In this document: piece by piece, positions 19,402-28,196 of the stretch
Layout: every line of letters starts with the position of its first letter
Position numbering within the stretch: the stretch's first letter is position 1
NCBI GenBank assembly: GCA_017412045.1
Contig: JAFQOX010000139.1
Span: 1 to 39,588 of the forward strand
From: Clostridia bacterium
GTDB taxonomy: Bacteria; Bacillota; Clostridia; Oscillospirales; CAG-272
Length of the DNA: 39,588 nt
Direction of reading: 5' to 3'
Translations under genes and position numbers: made by a program
Notes under the pieces: generated by a model
What the model saw: only the letters and a program-made list of their open reading frames with translations
What the model was told of the DNA's origin: nothing
Databases searched by the model: none

Positions 19402-19440
19402 AAAAGCATCCTTTTGCCAAAACAAAAGGATGCTTTTTCT
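19402..19440 (+). terminator. Rho-independent terminator after ahcY
   Basis: A perfect 15-bp stem (19402-19416 with 19423-19437) is followed by T residues, 14 bases after the ahcY stop. Confidence 0.88.
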
Positions 19441-19460
19441 TCTGAAAAGAAAAAACACTC

Positions 19461-19489
19461 TTGCAATGAACCAAATTTTGTGTTATAAT
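19461..19489 (+). promoter_or_regulatory. Sigma-A-type promoter of the rhamnosidase gene
   Basis: TTGCAA and TATAAT are separated by 17 bases. Transcription would start near 19496, giving a leader of about 100 bases that contains GGACGA/TCGTCC pairing close to the ribosome binding site GGAG. Confidence 0.75.
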
Positions 19490-19595
19490 AAACGTAATGA
19501 TCCAGAGGTCCGCGAATTGATTTTCGCGCCTTAACGTGAATAAAAAATAACATCAGATCGGACGATGGATTCGTCCGGATCGGAACGGAGAAGTT

Positions 19596-22220
19596 ATGGC
19601 TGAATTCAAAGTGTACGGCATTACGGTCAATTACCTCAAAAATCCTTGCGGAATTGACGAAAACCCCGCGATTTCCTATAAGCTCTCAAGCAGTAAAAGA
19701 GGCGGCGCGCAGAAAACCCGCCGTGTTTCCGTCAAGGAGGCTTTGAGCGGAGAAACGGTATGGGATACCGGCGCGGTTGAAACCAAGGAACAGCTTTTCG
19801 TGGCTTACGCGGGCGAGAAGCTGAAGCCCCTTACGAAATACGAGATTACGGTAGACGTATCCTCCGAGGAGGGCGAAACCTCTTCCGCGAGCGGAAGCTT
19901 CGTTACGGGTAAGCTTGCTTCGAAATGGACGGGTAAATGGATCACCGCAAAACCGATTCGCCGTTATCCCGACGCGGAAGCAGCGCAGTATCTGAGAAAT
20001 ACCTTCGACGTAAATGAGGGTGTGAGCGCGGCGTATCTGGCGATTTGCGGTCTGGGCTATTTTGAAAGCTATATCAACGGCACGAAGACCGGCGACGATA
20101 TGCTTTCTCCCGCGTTTACAAGATACGATGCGGAATCGATGTATCTCGTTTACGACGTCAAAAATCTTCTGAAAACGGGCAAAAATGCGATCGGCGTTGC
20201 GCTGGGTAACGGTTGGTATAACTGCTTTACGCAGGATAACTGGAATACGCCCGCGGCAAGCTGGAGACATTTCCCCAAGCTGATCTGCGAGCTTCATATC
20301 ACTTACGCGGACGGAAGCACGCAGGTGATGACCTCCGATCCCAACGTATGGAAATCCTCCAAGGGTCCGATCACCTTCAACAGCATCCGTAACGGCGAAT
20401 ATTACGATGCGCGTCTGGAGCTCGGCGCATGGACGGAGGCCGGTTACGACGATTCCGCGTGGGACGGCACCAAGATCATGAAGAGCCCCGGCGGTAAATT
20501 GATCGCTATGGAGTTTGAGCCCATCCGCGTACGCAAAACCTTTACGGCAAGAAAGATGTGGAAGAGCAAAAACGGTTACGTTTTCGATATTGGTCAGAAC
20601 CAGGCGGGCGTCGGCAGATTCAAGGTCAGAGGCGCGGCGGGAACGGAGATCACCTTCCGTTATTCCGACGTGATCAACGCGCAGGAGGAGATCGATACCG
20701 GCGCGATTGGTTGCTTTGTAAAAAGCGGCGCTTTCCAGACGGATAAATACATCAAAAAGAGCGATGCCGAGGAAGTATGGAATCCGATCTTTACGTACCA
20801 CGGCTTCCAGTACGTGGAAATTTCCGGCATTGACTACGAGCCCGTTCTGTCCGACGTGACGGCGTTGACGCTCTGCACGGACGTGGCGGATATCGGTACC
20901 TTCACTTGCTCGGACAAATTGCTTGACCGCGTTCAGCATCTTTGCCGCTGGTCCACGATCTCCAATATGCACTCCGTTCCTACGGACTGTCCTCACAGAG
21001 AAAAGAACGGTTGGACGGGCGACGTTTCCCTTTCCTCCGAACAGATGCTGACAAACTTCGGTTCGCGCGCATTCCTCTCCAAATGGAGTCAGGATATGAG
21101 AACCTCTCAGCGTCCCGCAGGTCAGATCCCCTGCGTGGTTCCTTCTACCGGCTGGGGCTACTACGGTCTGATGGGTCCCGACTGGTCCAGCGCGCTGATC
21201 AACGTTCCCTATAATATCTATCTGTACAACGGTGACGTTTCCATCCTTCGCAAGAACTACGATGCGATCAAGCGTAACTGCGATTTCATGGAAACCATGA
21301 CGACCGATTATACGCTCGACTACGGTACGGGCGACTGGTGTCCTCCCTTTGAAGGACCCGCGATCGGTAAGAATATGGGCAGCTACAAGTGCCCGACCGA
21401 GGTATCCGATACCGGCTTCTTCTACAACGCTGCCAATACGGTCGTCAAGATGGCGAAAATGTTTGGCGAAAAGGAAGACGAAATTTACTACAGCGAAATG
21501 GCTGCAAAGATCAAAGCGGTATTCCGTGAAAAATTCTTCGACAAGGAAACCTATACCGTTATGGGTGACTGTCAGACCGCGACGGCGACCATGCTTTATT
21601 TCAACCTCTGCGAGGAGGACGAGAGAGAGCCTCTTCTCCGCCGTCTGATTCAGCAGATCGAGGAAAAGGATTGGCATTTGGATTTCGGCGTTCTCGGCAA
21701 TAAATTCGTTATGCATACGCTCGGCTCGATGGGCGAAGGCAACGTCGGTCACAGAATGCTGGCGCAGAGAACGTTCCCCGGATGCCAGAGATGGATCGAT
21801 CTGGGCGCTACGACGCTTTGGGAATGCTGGAACGGCGGCGGCTCTCATAACCACCATATGTTCTCCGATATTTCCTCCTTCCTCTACAAATACGTCGGCG
21901 GTATTTCTCCCGATGAAAAAGAGCCCGGCTTTGCGCACACGATTCTCCGTCCCGCGATCGACAGCGGCATGGAAAGCGCGACGGCTTCTCACGAATCCAT
22001 GTACGGCGAGGTTTGCTGTGACTGGACCAACCGCGAGGGTGCCGTTTCCATTCATATCAAGGTTCCCTTCGGCTGCCGCGCAACGCTGTATCTGCCGAAG
22101 AAATATCAGGATATTCTGAAAGAAAACGAAGCTTCCGCGACGGAGATCGGCACGGTCGCTGACAACGAAAAGGAATTCGCTCTGGAGCTCGTTTCCGGTG
22201 AATATACCTTTACGGCATAA
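19596..22220 (+). CDS. GH78 alpha-L-rhamnosidase
   Basis: This 874-residue protein shows the GH78 domain order: an Ig-like N-terminal domain, a lectin-like domain (YLRNTFDV, YFESYINGTK, LGNGWYNC), a beta-domain, the (alpha/alpha)6 catalytic barrel and a C-terminal beta-sandwich. Catalytic region residues fit the family: TDCPHREKNGWTGD gives D464, E469 and D476, and TTLWECW gives E743, the likely general base. It removes terminal alpha-L-rhamnose from glycosides or polysaccharides. There is no signal peptide, so it probably acts on imported oligosaccharides. It has its own promoter and terminator and stands alone as a transcription unit. No rhamnose catabolism genes are nearby. Confidence 0.93.
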   Translation: MAEFKVYGITVNYLKNPCGIDENPAISYKLSSSKRGGAQKTRRVSVKEALSGETVWDTGAVETKEQLFVAYAGEKLKPLTKYEITVDVSSEEGETSSASGSFVTGKLASKWTGKWITAKPIRRYPDAEAAQYLRNTFDVNEGVSAAYLAICGLGYFESYINGTKTGDDMLSPAFTRYDAESMYLVYDVKNLLKTGKNAIGVALGNGWYNCFTQDNWNTPAASWRHFPKLICELHITYADGSTQVMTSDPNVWKSSKGPITFNSIRNGEYYDARLELGAWTEAGYDDSAWDGTKIMKSPGGKLIAMEFEPIRVRKTFTARKMWKSKNGYVFDIGQNQAGVGRFKVRGAAGTEITFRYSDVINAQEEIDTGAIGCFVKSGAFQTDKYIKKSDAEEVWNPIFTYHGFQYVEISGIDYEPVLSDVTALTLCTDVADIGTFTCSDKLLDRVQHLCRWSTISNMHSVPTDCPHREKNGWTGDVSLSSEQMLTNFGSRAFLSKWSQDMRTSQRPAGQIPCVVPSTGWGYYGLMGPDWSSALINVPYNIYLYNGDVSILRKNYDAIKRNCDFMETMTTDYTLDYGTGDWCPPFEGPAIGKNMGSYKCPTEVSDTGFFYNAANTVVKMAKMFGEKEDEIYYSEMAAKIKAVFREKFFDKETYTVMGDCQTATATMLYFNLCEEDEREPLLRRLIQQIEEKDWHLDFGVLGNKFVMHTLGSMGEGNVGHRMLAQRTFPGCQRWIDLGATTLWECWNGGGSHNHHMFSDISSFLYKYVGGISPDEKEPGFAHTILRPAIDSGMESATASHESMYGEVCCDWTNREGAVSIHIKVPFGCRATLYLPKKYQDILKENEASATEIGTVADNEKEFALELVSGEYTFTA

Positions 22221-22280
22221 ATCTGAATTTTGATTTTCCCTCCTCCGTATCCCGTGCGGAGCGGGGAAAAGCACATATGC

Positions 22281-22312
22281 AAAACGGCGGGAGACGATCC
22301 CGCCGTTTTGTT
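22281..22312 (+). terminator. Rho-independent terminator after the rhamnosidase gene
   Basis: A perfect 12-bp GC-rich stem (22281-22292 with 22298-22309) ends in TTTTGTT. A second imperfect hairpin lies just before it at about 22232-22270. Confidence 0.8.
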
Positions 22313-22374
22313 CTGCGCAGGATATTGACTGCCGCAGAAATATCGACTACTGATCGGGAAAGGAAAAGAATCCT

Positions 22375-23502
22375 ATGGTTAAAATCATTCATACGGCGGA
22401 TATACATTTGGATTCGCCGTTCTCCCTTCTGGACGTTCAGAAGGCAAAAATAAGAAAAAATGAGCTGAGAGAAACTTTTTCTGATATCATTCGATTGGCT
22501 GAATCCGAAAAAGCGGATATCATGGTGATCGCGGGGGACCTTTTTGACAACGATTTCGTGACGAAGGAAACGACGAGCTTTCTGGTTTCCATGTTCGCTT
22601 CGGTTCCTTCTTGCAGATTCGTGATCGCGCCCGGAAATCGAGATTATATATGGGGACGCAGTCCCTACCGAAAGGAAAATTTCTCCAAAAACGTATATAT
22701 TTTTGATAAGGAGCAGGTCTCCTGCTTCTCCTTTCCGGAGATCGGCGTTGACGTATACGGCTACGCCTTCTCATCGGGAAGCTATACGGGAAATCCTTTG
22801 GAGAAAAAGCTATATCTCCAAAAATCAAGGATCAATATTCTCGTCGCTCATGCGGACGTTGACGGAAAATCGAAATATTGTCCGATCTCCGTTTCCGATA
22901 TGATGAAGAGCGGGTTCGATTATATCGCTCTCGGTCATTCCCATGCGGGAAGCGATAAGCAAACGGCGGGCAATACCTGCTATGCTTACAGCGGTTGCCC
23001 CGAGGGCAGATCGTTCGATGAGTGCGGTATGAAGAGCGTGATCATTGCGGAATTGGCGAAAAACTCGACGCAGATTTCCGTCAATTGCAGAACCTCCCGT
23101 ACGTGTAAACGCCATTATGAAAGCTTGACCGTGGATATTACGGGCGTATCTGCACAAGACGGCTTGTTCAACGCCGTAAAGAACGCCGTTGAAAAGGAAG
23201 GCTTCGGGGAGGACGTATTGCTCCGCGTTCGTTTGATCGGCACGATTTCTCCGGAAACGGTGCTTTTCCCTCAAAAGCTGGAGGCTTCCTCTCTGGGACT
23301 TTTCTATCTGGAGGTTGTGGACGATTCCGTTCCTCTTCTGAATTGTGAGGCGTTGAAAAACGATATTTCCATCAGAGGTGCATTCTTCAGGGAAATGCTC
23401 CCTGCCTTACAGAGTGAGGACGAGGCAACGCGCCGCAAAGCCGTCGCCGCTCTGCGGTACGGACTGGCGGCTCTGGACGGAAGACCGCTGAGCGATATGT
23501 AA
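22375..23502 (+). CDS. DNA repair exonuclease-like metallophosphoesterase (SbcD/YhaO type)
   Basis: This 375-residue protein has the calcineurin-like phosphoesterase motifs: HTADIHLDSPF with D9 and H11, VIAGDLFDN, APGNRDY, LVAHAD and ALGHSHAG. The segment SGCPEGRSFDE is the SbcD/YhaO-type signature after the metal site. Known relatives form the nuclease subunit of SbcCD-like complexes, but no SbcC/YhaN ATPase gene is adjacent, so a partner would be elsewhere. The cap domain after residue 250 is divergent. The ribosome binding site GGAAAGGA precedes the ATG. Usual length for YhaO is about 400, so it is slightly short. Confidence 0.82.
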   Translation: MVKIIHTADIHLDSPFSLLDVQKAKIRKNELRETFSDIIRLAESEKADIMVIAGDLFDNDFVTKETTSFLVSMFASVPSCRFVIAPGNRDYIWGRSPYRKENFSKNVYIFDKEQVSCFSFPEIGVDVYGYAFSSGSYTGNPLEKKLYLQKSRINILVAHADVDGKSKYCPISVSDMMKSGFDYIALGHSHAGSDKQTAGNTCYAYSGCPEGRSFDECGMKSVIIAELAKNSTQISVNCRTSRTCKRHYESLTVDITGVSAQDGLFNAVKNAVEKEGFGEDVLLRVRLIGTISPETVLFPQKLEASSLGLFYLEVVDDSVPLLNCEALKNDISIRGAFFREMLPALQSEDEATRRKAVAALRYGLAALDGRPLSDM

Positions 23503-23556
23503 CGGCGCGCGGTTTTATCAGTACATAAAATTTCATAAATTCAAGGAGTTATATGG

Positions 23557-24612
23557 ATGAATAAGATTGAAATTTTGCAGCGTCGCCTGCCGGATTGTGT
23601 GGACGCGTTTTTGACCACCGACAGCGTAACGCGGTTTTATCTCACGAACTTTAAAAGCTCGAACGGCTTCCTTTTCGTGACGAAGAAGAACGCTTATTTT
23701 TACACGGATTTTCGTTATATCGAGGCTGCGGAAAAGGAATGCATCGGATGCGAGGTTTCCGTGGATCCCTATAAGAGCGCGGTTGCGGATATCATCGAAA
23801 AAGAAAAGATTTCCACCGTCGCTTTCGAGGATACGCTGGTGACGGTTGCCGCTCTGGAGGGTCTGAAGAAGAATTTCCCCTCCTGCACCTTCGTCTCCGT
23901 CGGTACGCTGATCAGCGATATGATGTCGCTGAAAACGCCCGAGGAAATGGAAAAGGTCAGAAAAGCGCAGGCGATCACGGACAAGGCCTTCGCCGCCCTT
24001 CTCCCCCTTCTCCGTCCCGATATGAAGGAAACGGACGTCGCCGCCGAGCTGGAATATCAGATGAAAAAATTCGGCGCATCCGACAAGAGCTTTGACACCA
24101 TTGCCGTTTCGGGCACCAATTCCGCGCGTCCCCACGGCGTTCCCCGTCCCGTTCCGTTGGAAAAAGGCTTCCTCACGATGGATTTCGGCTGTATCTACGA
24201 GGGCTATTGCTCCGATATGACCAGAACGGTCGTGATCGGCAAAGCGGACGCGGATATGAAAAAGGTTTACGATACCGTCCTGAAGGCTCAGCTTGCCGCG
24301 ATCGATGCCGTCAGAGAGGGCATGACGGGCGAGGAGCTTGACCGCGTGGCGAGAGACATCATTTACGGCGCCGGATACGAGGGATGCTTCGGTCACGGTC
24401 TGGGACACGGCGTCGGCTTGCTGATCCACGAACCGCTCCGCATTTCCGCGCTGGGCAAGCAGCCTCTGGCAAAGGGACATATCTTCACGATCGAGCCGGG
24501 CATTTATCTCAAGGGAAAATACGGCGTCCGCATAGAGGATATGATCCAGATGACGGAGAACGGTCCTCTGGACATCACGGGAAGCCCGAAAAATCTGATA
24601 GAAATTGTATAA
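23557..24612 (+). CDS. M24 family aminopeptidase (Xaa-Pro peptidase)
   Basis: This 351-residue protein has an N-terminal creatinase-like domain (to about 125) and a pita-bread metallopeptidase domain. Metal ligands are seen in MDFGCIYEGYCSDMTRT (two Asp), GHGLGHGVGLLIHE (His), FTIEPGIYL (Glu) and GVRIEDM (Glu). Such enzymes release the N-terminal residue before proline in the cytoplasm. The ATG at 23557 has AAGGAG eight bases upstream; an ATG five bases earlier ends at once in a stop. It precedes efp, the same order as yqhT-efp in B. subtilis. Confidence 0.93.
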   Translation: MNKIEILQRRLPDCVDAFLTTDSVTRFYLTNFKSSNGFLFVTKKNAYFYTDFRYIEAAEKECIGCEVSVDPYKSAVADIIEKEKISTVAFEDTLVTVAALEGLKKNFPSCTFVSVGTLISDMMSLKTPEEMEKVRKAQAITDKAFAALLPLLRPDMKETDVAAELEYQMKKFGASDKSFDTIAVSGTNSARPHGVPRPVPLEKGFLTMDFGCIYEGYCSDMTRTVVIGKADADMKKVYDTVLKAQLAAIDAVREGMTGEELDRVARDIIYGAGYEGCFGHGLGHGVGLLIHEPLRISALGKQPLAKGHIFTIEPGIYLKGKYGVRIEDMIQMTENGPLDITGSPKNLIEIV

Positions 24613-24648
24613 AATCCGGAAATTTCATGAAAAATATCATGGAAATAC

Positions 24649-24677
24649 TTGATATTTCAAAAATTTTACGCTATAAT
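24649..24677 (+). promoter_or_regulatory. Sigma-A-type promoter of efp
   Basis: TTGATA and TATAAT are separated by 17 bases, about 60 bases before the efp start and downstream of the M24 gene. Confidence 0.75.
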
Positions 24678-24737
24678 ATAAATTGATTAACAATACTCAA
24701 ATATTTGAGCAGACATTATTTTTTGGAGGTAATTATC

Positions 24738-25295
24738 ATGGTAATCGCAGGCGATTTTAAAAACGGTGTAACATTTGAAATGGACGGTAACGTAATGCAG
24801 GTTATCGAATTCCAGCACGTAAAACCCGGTAAGGGCGCGGCTTTCGTTCGTACGAAGCTCCGCAACGTCATTTCCGGCGCCGTAACCGAAACTACTTTTA
24901 ACCCCACGGACAAGTTCCCCCCCGCAATCGTTGAAAGACGCGATATGCAGTACAGCTACAACGACGGCGAGCTCTACTACTTCATGGATATGGAAACCTA
25001 CGATCAGGTTCCCGTTTCCCAGGATCTTCTTCCCGACAGCTTCAAGTTCGTTAAGGAAGAAATGATGTGCCGTCTCGTATCCTACAAGGGTAACGTATTC
25101 AGCGTAGAACCCCCCATGTTCGTTGAACTCGAAGTCGTTTCCACCGAGCCCGGCTTCAAGGGCAACACCGCAACCGGTACGACCAAGCCCGCAACGCTTG
25201 AAACCGGCGCTGTCATCAAGGTTCCGCTCTTCATCGACAACGGCACCAGACTCCGTATCGATACCAGAACCGGCGAATACATCGAAAGAGCTTAA
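24738..25295 (+). CDS. efp: Elongation factor P
   Basis: This 185-residue protein has the three-beta-barrel EF-P pattern. The modification loop [15 protein letters not shown] places the conserved lysine at position 32, as in B. subtilis; EF-P relieves ribosome stalling at proline runs. The C-terminal signature ending [13 protein letters not shown] is intact. The ATG at 24738 has TTGGAGG upstream; the frame opens 33 bases earlier but without a better start. It has its own promoter. Its codons look strongly biased compared with neighbours, as expected for a highly expressed gene. Confidence 0.97.
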   Translation: MVIAGDFKNGVTFEMDGNVMQVIEFQHVKPGKGAAFVRTKLRNVISGAVTETTFNPTDKFPPAIVERRDMQYSYNDGELYYFMDMETYDQVPVSQDLLPDSFKFVKEEMMCRLVSYKGNVFSVEPPMFVELEVVSTEPGFKGNTATGTTKPATLETGAVIKVPLFIDNGTRLRIDTRTGEYIERA

Positions 25296-25313
25296 TTATA
25301 AGCATTTTCCGAT

Positions 25314-25334
25314 GTTTGGAAAATATTTCCAAAC
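25314..25334. other. Hairpin between efp and the CD1247-like gene
   Basis: GTTTGGAAA pairs with TTTCCAAAC around a three-base loop. No T-run follows, so it may modulate read-through or stability rather than terminate. Confidence 0.5.
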
Positions 25335-25368
25335 CAAACCGTATTTTGAATAGAAAGGAAGAATTACA

Positions 25369-25797
25369 ATGAACATTTCTGAAAAAGTTGCATACATCAA
25401 GGGTCTTGCAGAAGGTCTTTCCGTTGATGACAAGGTTGTCAATGCAATCCTCGACGTTCTTGCCGACATCGCAAAAGAAGTTGCAAGCCTGAAGGAAGAT
25501 ACCGAATATCTCGATTCCTATATCGAAGAAATCGACGAAGACCTCGGCGCGCTCGAAGAAGAATATTACGGCTGCGACGGCGACTGTGATTGCTGCGACG
25601 AAGATTGCGACTGTGACTGCGACGACGATTTCATCGAAGTGGAATGCCCTGCTTGCGGCGATACCGTTTGCCTCGATGAAGACACCGACTTCAACGAAGT
25701 GGAATGCCCTGCTTGCGGCGCGAAATTCTCTTGCGTTTGCGATTGCTGCAACGAAGACGATGACGACTGCGACTGCGGTTGCTGCGACCACGAATAA
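25369..25797 (+). CDS. CD1247-like protein with Cys/Asp-rich zinc-ribbon C-terminus
   Basis: The first ~68 residues (MNISEKVAYIKGLAEGL, then a helical VVNAILDVLADIAKEV segment) match the CD1247 N-terminal domain found in Clostridia, function unknown. The rest is acidic with 20 cysteines in 71 residues (69-139). It includes two CPAC knuckles in tandem 20-residue repeats (87-106 and 107-126) and two tracts of Cys-Asp clusters (69-84 and 122-139). At DNA level a 26-base stretch is identical at 25635-25660 and 25695-25720. A metal-binding role is likely. The ribosome binding site AAAGGAAG precedes the ATG. It follows efp by 73 bases and may be cotranscribed. Confidence 0.8.
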   Translation: MNISEKVAYIKGLAEGLSVDDKVVNAILDVLADIAKEVASLKEDTEYLDSYIEEIDEDLGALEEEYYGCDGDCDCCDEDCDCDCDDDFIEVECPACGDTVCLDEDTDFNEVECPACGAKFSCVCDCCNEDDDDCDCGCCDHE

Positions 25798-25814
25798 TCA
25801 TACGACGTGATTTG

Positions 25815-25846
25815 GAAAAGCCGTTTGAAAAAACGGCTTTTCTTTT
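25815..25846 (+). terminator. Rho-independent terminator after the CD1247-like gene
   Basis: A perfect 12-bp stem (25815-25826 with 25831-25842) has a GAAA loop and is followed by TTTTAT. Confidence 0.9.
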
Positions 25847-25874
25847 ATCCTTGATGCGCGACGTACCGAAAAAG

Positions 25875-26257
25875 AAAAATCCGACAGAAATGGGTGTTGT
25901 CCTTATCGGAGAAATAGAATAAGGGTATGGGCATAGCCCGATGCGTTTGTTATATAAATGCGAAACTGGCAATAAAAGCAGAAGAGAGAGTAACACGGTT
26001 ACAAAATTCCGTGAAGCTCTCTCTTCTCCGCTTTTTTAGTGATATTCTTTGCTTTCGCAAAGAGTGATATTGTCCTTGCGGGCAGTGATATTGTTCGGCT
26101 ACGCCTCACAGTGATATTCTATTCGCCCATAAACTCGCGAAGCGAATACCACTCGGCGTAAGCCGAATATCACTGCGTAGCAATATCACTCGCCGGGAGG
26201 CGAATAGAACTGGCGTGATACTCCGTTAAGAGTATCACGCCAATCTGTCGGATTTTT
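25875..26257. mobile_element. MITE-like element with 13-bp terminal inverted repeats
   Basis: AAAAATCCGACAG (25875-25887) is the exact reverse complement of 26245-26257. The 383-bp interior has no credible gene but is packed with hairpins: CCTTAT/ATAAGG, GGGCATAGCCC, a long GAAGAGAGAG stem, TCTTTGC/GCAAAGA, and a final perfect 13-bp stem (26211-26223 with 26230-26242). AGTGATATT occurs four times (26038, 26063, 26084, 26110) and its reverse complement twice (26166, 26182), so the right half is itself a large inverted repeat. No clear target-site duplication was found. It lies between convergent genes and reaches within 16 bases of the parB stop. Confidence 0.6.
25978..26036 (+). terminator. 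Terminator-like hairpin inside the repeat element
   Basis: AGAAGAGAGAG pairs with CTCTCTCTTCT, an inner CACGG/CCGTG extends the stem, and CTTTTTT follows on the plus strand. It could end transcripts entering from the left or be an internal structure of the element. Confidence 0.6.
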
Positions 26258-26272
26258 TATTTTGAACAATAT

Positions 26273-27154
26273 TCAAAGTTCGCTCAGGAAGGATTCTCCG
26301 CACAGTAGGACGAGAAGCTTTTCGAGATCTTCGTTGTCGGAATATCCGATCGTGATGGAACTTTTCTTTCCTTTTTCGCTGATCTTGATCGTTCTGCCGA
26401 GCTTTTCCTGTACGAGCAGCTCCAGGGAGCGCTTATGGTCAACGTCGTGAACGATTTTTTCTTCTTCTGTTTGAGCTGCGCTCTCTTCCATCATTTTGAC
26501 GAGCTTTTCGGTTTCTCTGACGGAAAGGTCGCGGGATACGATCTGCAACGCCGCTTTTTCCATCGCGTCGGGACTTGTCATACCGAGAAGCACCTTAGCG
26601 TGACCGGTGGAAAGCGATCCGCTTTCTATCATTTTGCGGATGCTTTCGGGCAATTTTAGCAGTCTGAGGCTGTTGGTGACGGCGGAACGGCTCTTTCCGA
26701 TTCGTTTTGCCGCTTCGTCTTGCGTGAGACCGTGCTCTTCGATCAGCGCGGTAAAGCCCATGGCTTCTTCGATGGGATTGAGATCGCTTCGCTGGATATT
26801 TTCGACCAGCGCAAGCTCGGCGGCTTTTTTATCGTCGGCTGTGATGATCATGACGGGGACCTCGGAGAGTCCTGCCATTCTGGCGGCGCGCCAGCGGCGT
26901 TCACCCGTGATGATCTGATACATTCCGTCCATCGCGCGGACGGTGATCGGCTGGATCATACCGTATTGATTGATGGATTCCGCAAGGGTCTCCAGCTCCG
27001 CGGGATCAAAGGATTTTCGGGGCTGATGGGTATTGGGCTCCACTTCACCTATGCGGACCATCGTCACACCCTGCGGCTTTTCTTCCGTTTCGGGATTGTA
27101 TATATCGACGAGGATCGCATCCAATCCTCGTCCGAGGGCTTTTTTCTTTTGCAT
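26273..27154 (-). CDS. parB: Chromosome partitioning protein ParB (Spo0J)
   Basis: This 293-residue protein is ParB: an early KKKALGRGLDAIL segment, the N-terminal CTPase domain with NTHQPRKSFD and ITGERRWRA, then the parS-binding helix-turn-helix LTQDEAAKRIGKSRSAVTNSL. It binds parS, spreads on DNA as a CTP-dependent clamp and recruits SMC. I chose the ATG at 27154 with GGAG six bases upstream; an ATG four codons earlier overlaps that site. ParA lies 37 bases upstream. No Noc paralogue is present in the window. Confidence 0.95.
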   Translation of the reverse strand: MQKKKALGRGLDAILVDIYNPETEEKPQGVTMVRIGEVEPNTHQPRKSFDPAELETLAESINQYGMIQPITVRAMDGMYQIITGERRWRAARMAGLSEVPVMIITADDKKAAELALVENIQRSDLNPIEEAMGFTALIEEHGLTQDEAAKRIGKSRSAVTNSLRLLKLPESIRKMIESGSLSTGHAKVLLGMTSPDAMEKAALQIVSRDLSVRETEKLVKMMEESAAQTEEEKIVHDVDHKRSLELLVQEKLGRTIKISEKGKKSSITIGYSDNEDLEKLLVLLCGESFLSEL

Positions 27155-27191
27155 ATGAAACTCCATTCTGCCAAAATAAGGCTACTTTTCG

Positions 27192-27953
27192 TTAGGTGCG
27201 ATCTATGATTTCTTTGGCAATTTTTCCGTAATTGACGGCGCCTTTGTTTTTCTTGTCGTAATAGTGGATCGGCGCTCCGTAGCTGGGCGCTTCGCTGAGA
27301 CGGACGCTTCTGGGGATGGTGACGGAGAAAAGCTTAGCCTCATAATGTTTTTTCAGTTCCTCCATGACCTGGATCGAGAGATTGAGTCTGCCGTTATACA
27401 TGGTGATGAGCAATCCCGTCAAATCCAGAGAAGGATTATAGAGCTTTTTGATCTGCTTGACGGTCATCAGCATTTGGGAAAGTCCCTCCAGTGCAAAGTA
27501 TTCGCACTGCATGGGAATCACGATGCCGTCAGCGGCTGTCAATGCGTTGACGGTCAGCATACCCAGCGAGGGAGGACAGTCGATGATGATATAATGGTAA
27601 TTGTCTTTGATTTCCGCGATCGCATCGCGAAGGCGGTTCTGGCGGTTTTCAAAATCCGCGAGCTCCAATTCGGCGGCGGCCAGATCGACACCGGAGGGCA
27701 TCACGTCAAGATTTTTGTATTCGGTTTTGATGATGACGTCGCTTGCGCGGCATCTGCCGATCAGAACGTCGTAAACGCTTTGCTTGATTTGCGGCTTTCT
27801 GACGCCAACGCCGCTGGACGCGCTTCCCTGAGGGTCAAAGTCGATCAAAAGAACCTTTTGATTTTTGACACCGAGGGCTGCGGCGATATTGATGGCGGAG
27901 GTCGTTTTGCCAACGCCGCCCTTTTGATTTGCGAGAGCAATGATTTTTGCCAA
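27192..27953 (-). CDS. parA: Chromosome partitioning ATPase ParA (Soj)
   Basis: This 253-residue deviant-Walker ATPase begins KIIALANQKGGVGKTTSA (P-loop at residues 11-18), followed by LIDFDPQGSASSG and IIDCPPSLGMLTVNAL. ParA dimers bind nonspecific DNA and release on ParB stimulation, driving origin segregation. The start codon is TTG at 27953, preceded by AGGTG; no in-frame ATG fits. It forms an operon with parB under a good promoter at 28029-28057, just downstream of the first parS site. Confidence 0.95.
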   Translation of the reverse strand: MAKIIALANQKGGVGKTTSAINIAAALGVKNQKVLLIDFDPQGSASSGVGVRKPQIKQSVYDVLIGRCRASDVIIKTEYKNLDVMPSGVDLAAAELELADFENRQNRLRDAIAEIKDNYHYIIIDCPPSLGMLTVNALTAADGIVIPMQCEYFALEGLSQMLMTVKQIKKLYNPSLDLTGLLITMYNGRLNLSIQVMEELKKHYEAKLFSVTIPRSVRLSEAPSYGAPIHYYDKKNKGAVNYGKIAKEIIDRT

Positions 27954-28005
27954 GATAACACCTGCTTTCTTATATTTTTTTCGGTTTATGTGAACCGTTC
28001 AAACG

Positions 28006-28024
28006 GAGAAAATCTCATTTTCTC
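28006..28024. other. Hairpin in the parA leader
   Basis: GAGAAAAT and ATTTTCTC pair around a CTC loop immediately downstream of the parA -10 box on the minus strand, so it lies at the 5' end of the parAB transcript. A second small stem (CGGTT/AACCG) lies at 27982-27997. Confidence 0.5.
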
Positions 28025-28028
28025 TTTT

Positions 28029-28057
28029 ATTATATCATGGCGTTTGTATCAAGTCAA
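28029..28057 (-). promoter_or_regulatory. Sigma-A-type promoter of parAB
   Basis: On the minus strand TTGACT and TATAAT are separated by 17 bases. The -35 lies 29 bases from the first parS core, so ParB bound there could affect expression. Confidence 0.8.
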
Positions 28058-28085
28058 GTTTTGTGGAATTTTTTTGATTTTTCAA

Positions 28086-28101
28086 TGTTCCACGTGGAAC
28101 A
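28086..28101. promoter_or_regulatory. parS site 1
   Basis: TGTTCCACGTGGAACA is a perfect 16-bp palindrome of the conserved bacterial parS type. It is the centre of a perfect 32-bp palindrome from 28078 to 28109. It lies between parA and rsmG, the usual neighbourhood for ParB binding sites. Confidence 0.93.
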
Positions 28102-28196
28102 TTGAAAAAAGTTGATCATATCTTCTTTGCTTGTAGCAGAATCGTGTCAAAAGACGAGATTGATTTTGCGTCATTTCGCATAGCGCAAAAAAGCGA

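Noticed and set aside
25691-25996. 101-codon minus-strand frame at the repeat junction
   Set aside because: Overlaps the CD1247-like gene, a terminator and the repeat element; composition is low-complexity Ser/Arg.
26038-26190. Repeated AGTGATATT/AATATCACT considered as a CRISPR array
   Set aside because: Repeats are only 9 bases, in both orientations, with irregular spacing and hairpins between them; no cas genes are present.
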